In this document: positions 6,875 through 8,648 of the stretch, piece after piece
Layout of the letters: each line of letters starts with the position of its first letter
Numbering within the stretch: position 1 is the first letter of the stretch
NCBI GenBank assembly: GCA_045634305.1
Contig: JAZQZZ010000007.1
Span: 1-8,648 of the forward strand
Length of the DNA stretch: 8,648 nt
Reading direction: 5' to 3'
From: HGM04593 sp045634305
GTDB lineage: Bacteria > Bacteroidota > Bacteroidia > Bacteroidales > Bacteroidaceae
Translations under genes and position numbers: made by a program
The notes under the pieces: model-generated
The model's database searches: none
Told to the model about the DNA's origin: nothing
Seen by the model: the letters and a program-made list of their open reading frames with translations, nothing else

Positions 6875-7222
6875 TTACTTCTTAACCTTGTCTACAATTG
6901 CCTTGAAGGCTGCAGGGTTGTTCAACGCGAGGTCAGCGAGAACCTTACGGTTAATCTCGATACCGGCCTTGTGCAAAGCACCCATCAACTGAGAGTAAGA
7001 CATACCCTCGATGCGAGCTGCAGCGTTGATACGCTGAATCCAAAGTGCGCGGAACTCACGCTTCTTGTTACGACGGTCACGGAATGCGTATGTCAAACCC
7101 TTCTCCCAAGTATTCTTGGCAACGGTCCATACGTTCTTTCTAGCACCAAAGTAACCTCTGGTCAAACCTAAAATTTTCTTTCTTCTTGCTCTTGAAGCAA
7201 CGTGATTTACTGATCTTGGCAT
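6875..7222 (-). CDS. rplT: 50S ribosomal protein L20
   Basis: This 115-residue basic protein matches L20 along its whole length: the N-terminal arm MPRSVNHVASRARRKKIL, then GYFGARKNVWTVAKN (23-37), FRDRRNKKREFRALWIQRINAAAR (47-70) and the globular C-terminal half with EINRKVLADLA (89-99). L20 binds 23S rRNA early in 50S assembly. In E. coli and Bacillus it also binds the mRNA of its own operon and represses it. It is the last gene of the operon, 83 bases after rpmI, and that gap holds a folded RNA element (7244-7280). Confidence 0.98.
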   Translation of the reverse strand: MPRSVNHVASRARRKKILGLTRGYFGARKNVWTVAKNTWEKGLTYAFRDRRNKKREFRALWIQRINAAARIEGMSYSQLMGALHKAGIEINRKVLADLALNNPAAFKAIVDKVKK

Positions 7223-7243
7223 AGTTTTAAATTCTTTTGAATG

Positions 7244-7280
7244 TTAGCGTCGCACGCATTGCGGCGAACTTAAATGCTAA
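7244..7280 (-). promoter_or_regulatory. Structured RNA between rpmI and rplT, candidate L20 regulatory site
   Basis: TTAGC (7244-7248) pairs with GCTAA (7276-7280). Inside, TCGC-(A)-CGC (7250-7257) pairs with GCG-GCGA (7261-7267) around ATT, giving a 7-bp stem with one bulged base. On the minus strand the element ends about 20 bases before the rplT ATG. No T run follows, so it is not a terminator. L20 autoregulates through mRNA structures in other phyla; that this element does so here is inference. Confidence 0.45.
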
Positions 7281-7305
7281 ATACACTCGGTTAATAATAC
7301 AATAC

Positions 7306-7503
7306 TTAACGCAATGACAACAATTCCTTAACACTCTTAACATTAGCAGCATCGAGAGTTGTAAAGTGTACAAGGTTTCTCTTCTGCTTCTTTGTCTTCT
7401 TAGTCAGGATGTGACTGTGATAAGCATGCTTTCTCTTGATTTTACCTGTTCCGGTAAGAGCGAATCTTTTTTTGGCACCGGAGTTAGTCTTAACTTTTGG
7501 CAT
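7306..7503 (-). CDS. rpmI: 50S ribosomal protein L35
   Basis: This 65-residue basic protein has the L35 signature at its start (MPKVKTNSGAKKRFALTGTGKIKRKHAYHSH) and the typical C-terminus with VKELLSLR. The frame can be extended upstream by nine codons to an ATG at 7530, but the family begins MPKVKT/MPKMKT, so the start is the ATG at 7503. No strong Shine-Dalgarno is visible; the upstream sequence is A-rich (AAACAAA). It lies between infC and rplT, the conserved order in bacteria. Confidence 0.97.
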   Translation of the reverse strand: MPKVKTNSGAKKRFALTGTGKIKRKHAYHSHILTKKTKKQKRNLVHFTTLDAANVKSVKELLSLR

Positions 7504-7536
7504 TTTGTTTAAAAAATTATTAGTTAACAAATATCG

Positions 7537-7558
7537 GTAGCGTACTATCCAACACTAC
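7537..7558 (-). other. Weak hairpin between infC and rpmI
   Basis: GTAGCG (7537-7542) can pair with CACTAC (7553-7558; one G-U pair in the transcript) around 10 bases. In E. coli the L20 operator lies around the infC end and rpmI start, so the place is suggestive. The structure is marginal. Confidence 0.25.
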
Positions 7559-7571
7559 TCGCTTTTTCTTT

Positions 7572-8153
7572 TTAATCTTCTTTTGCAACCTCGGCCACAG
7601 GCTTTGCCGGAGCGGCTTTCTTTGCAGGAGCAGCCTTCTTTGCCGACAACATGATTGTCATGCGCTTTCCTTCAAGTACCGGCATTGAATCAACCTTGCC
7701 ATACTCCTCAAGATCTTTTGCAAAACGCAATAACAGGATCTCACCCTGCTCCTTGAAAAGGATTGAACGCCCCTTGAAGAAAACGTAAGCCTTGACTTTG
7801 TCGCCATCCTTAAGGAAGCTGATTGCGTGCTTGAGTTTGAAGTTATAGTCGTGTTCGTCGGTCTGAGGACCAAAACGGATTTCCTTCACGTCAATCTTCA
7901 CCTGTTTCGCTTTCTGCTCCTTCTGGCGTTTCTTCATCTGGTAAAGGAACTTAGAGTACTCAATCAAACGGCAAACAGGAGGGTTTGCTGTTGGAGAAAT
8001 CTCCACAAGGTCAAGTTCTTTTTCTTCTGCAAGCGCAAGAGCCTTGTGCAGCGGCATCACTACCGATTCAACATCATCGCCTACAATACGCACCTCTTTG
8101 GCACGAATCTGTTCGTTAACACGATACTGGTTCTTCAGATTGTCGTTCTTCAT
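7572..8153 (-). CDS. infC: Translation initiation factor IF-3
   Basis: This 193-residue protein is IF-3, which binds the 30S subunit, keeps it from joining 50S too early and checks the start codon and initiator tRNA. The N-terminal domain includes YRVNEQIRAKEVRIVGDD (10-27) and the signature LVEISPTANPPVCRLIEYSKFLY (49-71). A charged lysine-rich linker follows (73-90). The C-terminal domain contains KEIRFGPQTDEHDYNFKLKHAISFL (90-114) and VKAYVFFKGRS (120-130). A low-complexity tail follows from about 171, built on two AAPAKK-like repeats. It starts with a normal ATG, not the AUU of E. coli, with an in-frame TAA just upstream. AGAAGGAAC lies about 13 bases before the ATG, far for a Shine-Dalgarno. 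Confidence 0.97.
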   Translation of the reverse strand: MKNDNLKNQYRVNEQIRAKEVRIVGDDVESVVMPLHKALALAEEKELDLVEISPTANPPVCRLIEYSKFLYQMKKRQKEQKAKQVKIDVKEIRFGPQTDEHDYNFKLKHAISFLKDGDKVKAYVFFKGRSILFKEQGEILLLRFAKDLEEYGKVDSMPVLEGKRMTIMLSAKKAAPAKKAAPAKPVAEVAKED

Positions 8154-8181
8154 TAATTATTGTATAAGTTCCTTCTTTTAA

Positions 8182-8198
8182 ATGCCCTTTCAAGGCAT
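8182..8198 (-). other. Hairpin in the infC leader
   Basis: On the minus strand ATGCCTT and AGGGCAT pair as a 7-bp stem (one G-U pair) around GAA. It lies within the roughly 58-base leader predicted from the infC promoter, upstream of AGAAGGAAC. It is a possible site for feedback by L20 or IF-3, without direct support. Confidence 0.35.
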
Positions 8199-8217
8199 AA
8201 CTTTTCAAAATCGGTTG

Positions 8218-8248
8218 CAAATGTAGCATTTATTTGTCACATAACGAA
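8218..8248 (-). promoter_or_regulatory. Promoter of infC-rpmI-rplT
   Basis: On the minus strand TACATTTG (8225-8218) matches TAnnTTTG and is followed by CA. The sequence 19 bases upstream is TTCG (8248-8245), an imperfect -33. The expected start is near 8211. The promoter lies just after the ncRNA terminator, so the operon has its own transcription. Confidence 0.6.
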
Positions 8249-8279
8249 GAAGATTGACTTTTTTTTCGCCATAGAGAGT

Positions 8280-8317
8280 AAAAAAACAAAAAACAGAGTC
8301 CGTTCTTGCGGACTCTG
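8280..8317 (-). terminator. Intrinsic terminator of the ncRNA
   Basis: CAGAGTCCG (8294-8302) pairs perfectly with CGGACTCTG (8309-8317) around a 6-base loop. On the minus strand it is followed by TTTTTTGTTTTTTT (complement of 8280-8293). It lies 13 bases after the closing stem of the ncRNA and upstream of the infC promoter. No T run follows on the plus strand, so it works only for a minus-strand transcript. Confidence 0.9.
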
Positions 8318-8518
8318 CTATGCTAAAAAAGTTTTGCTGTACGAAGAGCACGACGAAACTCCGAGAATACAAGATTTGAGGGCTCCTGTCCTTTGTAATC
8401 CGCCGGTTCTAAAAACTACCCGAAGGCGCGGCCCGCCATTAGACATTTATATAAGAGCTTTACTCGGTTTTCGATAATAATTGATGAGTTTCCCAGTCAA
8501 TCGGTACAGCAAAACCGT
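8281..8518 (-). ncRNA. Small RNA upstream of infC; 6S-like / Bacteroidales-1 candidate
   Basis: A promoter and a strong terminator frame about 235 bases with no convincing minus-strand reading frame. Its ends form a perfect 12-bp stem: 8504-8515 with 8331-8342 (GTTTTGCTGTAC/GTACAGCAAAAC in the RNA). Inside is an asymmetric bubble of 30 and 11 bases, then CGAAA and CCGAG helices (8463-8473 with 8354-8365). Three nested 4-bp helices continue: 8455-8458/8382-8385, 8442-8445/8387-8390 and 8438-8441/8396-8399. A long rod with a central bubble and a length near 200 without the terminator is the architecture of 6S RNA, which binds RNA polymerase and mimics an open promoter. From memory, the Bacteroidales-1 motif has such ends and lies near L20 genes. 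The assignment rests on architecture and place, not on a covariance search; another structured sRNA is the alternative. Confidence 0.65.
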
Positions 8519-8521
8519 ATG

Positions 8522-8552
8522 CAAACATAACAATGTTTTTTCAAGCAAGCAA
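8522..8552 (-). promoter_or_regulatory. Promoter of the ncRNA
   Basis: On the minus strand TTG (8552-8550) lies exactly 20 bases before TATGTTTG (8529-8522). This matches the Bacteroidota consensus and predicts initiation about 8515-8518, right at the first base of the 12-bp closing stem. Two further TTG copies (8548-8546, 8544-8542) come from a short GCTTGCTTGCTTG run but are badly spaced. Confidence 0.75.
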
Positions 8553-8648
8553 GCGAAATTACCACAAAATTCTCTTTTTTGTGATTTTTATTCTATTGTA
8601 AACCTTTTTTTACAAAAAGCGGAAAGCGCGATGATTGCCATGAAGTCG
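8553..8648. other. Window edge, A/T-rich; gene ends unresolved
   Basis: On the minus strand one frame enters from the edge and reads DFMAIIALSAFCKKRFTIE to a TAA at 8590-8588; on the plus strand an ATG at 8631 reads MIAMKS and runs off the edge. Neither is long enough to choose between. No typical terminator is seen after the minus-strand frame: GCGGAAAGCGC (8616-8626) next to AAAAA is only a very weak candidate. Confidence 0.2.

Noticed and set aside
7504..7530. ATG start nine codons upstream for L35
   Set aside because: L35 proteins begin MPKVKT or MPKMKT; the upstream residues are A/T-rich leader sequence.
7827..8156. 109-residue plus-strand frame
   Set aside because: Antisense to the conserved IF-3 N-terminal domain; phenylalanine/leucine-rich shadow of lysine-rich codons.
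8160..8477. 105-residue plus-strand frame upstream of infC
   Set aside because: It runs antisense through the infC leader, the ncRNA terminator and the ncRNA, and has no family resemblance.
8281..8518. RNase P RNA, tmRNA or SRP RNA as identity of the ncRNA
   Set aside because: The hallmark sequences (GAGGAAAGTCCGGGC for RNase P, a tRNA-like end with GGTTCGAATCC for tmRNA, the GGAAGCAG loop for SRP RNA) are absent.
1..8648. Search for CRISPR arrays, insertion sequences, phage genes or a defence system
   Set aside because: No regularly spaced direct repeats, transposase motifs, integrase or defence domains are visible; the genes are core housekeeping and envelope functions.

Overview
The window looks like chromosome of a gut-type Bacteroidales bacterium. 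Three things point there. Five transcription units carry a -7 element that fits the Bacteroidota sigma-ABfr consensus TAnnTTTG, and most have a TTG or TTTG 19-20 bases upstream. Shine-Dalgarno sequences are weak or absent. The proteins (a Wza/Wzc pair with Bacteroidales-type sequence, an MltG, a GH20 hexosaminidase, and L20/L35/IF-3) also read as Bacteroidales. No mobile element, CRISPR array or horizontally acquired island is visible. Most of the window is ordinary core genome, and the most interesting part is the RNA level.

Layout. Positions 1-205 hold no convincing gene but contain two repeat-like, hairpin-forming stretches. A tRNA-Pro(UGG) on the minus strand (246-318) has its own promoter and a strong terminator. 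Next come two minus-strand genes read toward the tRNA, a Wza-type export lipoprotein (2898-3698) followed by a Wzc-type tyrosine autokinase/chain-length regulator (491-2887), closed by a terminator at 425-460. A divergent promoter region (3699-3893) separates them from a plus-strand pair, mltG (3894-4946) and a secreted GH20 beta-N-acetylhexosaminidase (4953-6584), which ends in a terminator at 6603-6637. After about 190 bases with no recognised content, the minus-strand translation operon infC-rpmI-rplT (8153 down to 6875) ends in its own terminator at 6828-6857. Upstream of infC, instead of the thrS gene found there in many bacteria, lies a complete non-coding RNA unit with promoter (8522-8552), a rod-like RNA closed by a perfect 12-bp stem, and an intrinsic terminator (8280-8317).

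How the genes work together. Wza and Wzc are the export channel and the polymerisation/export control kinase of a Wzy-type surface polysaccharide pathway, but no glycosyltransferase, flippase or polymerase gene is present here. MltG ends nascent glycan strands in peptidoglycan, and the GH20 enzyme behind it removes terminal HexNAc from glycans in the periplasm or outside; co-transcription is likely from the 6-base gap. IF-3, L35 and L20 form the classic autoregulated translation operon, with structured RNA in its leader and between genes. The ncRNA upstream has the size, promoter and long rod-like fold expected of a 6S-like (Bacteroidales-1 type) RNA.
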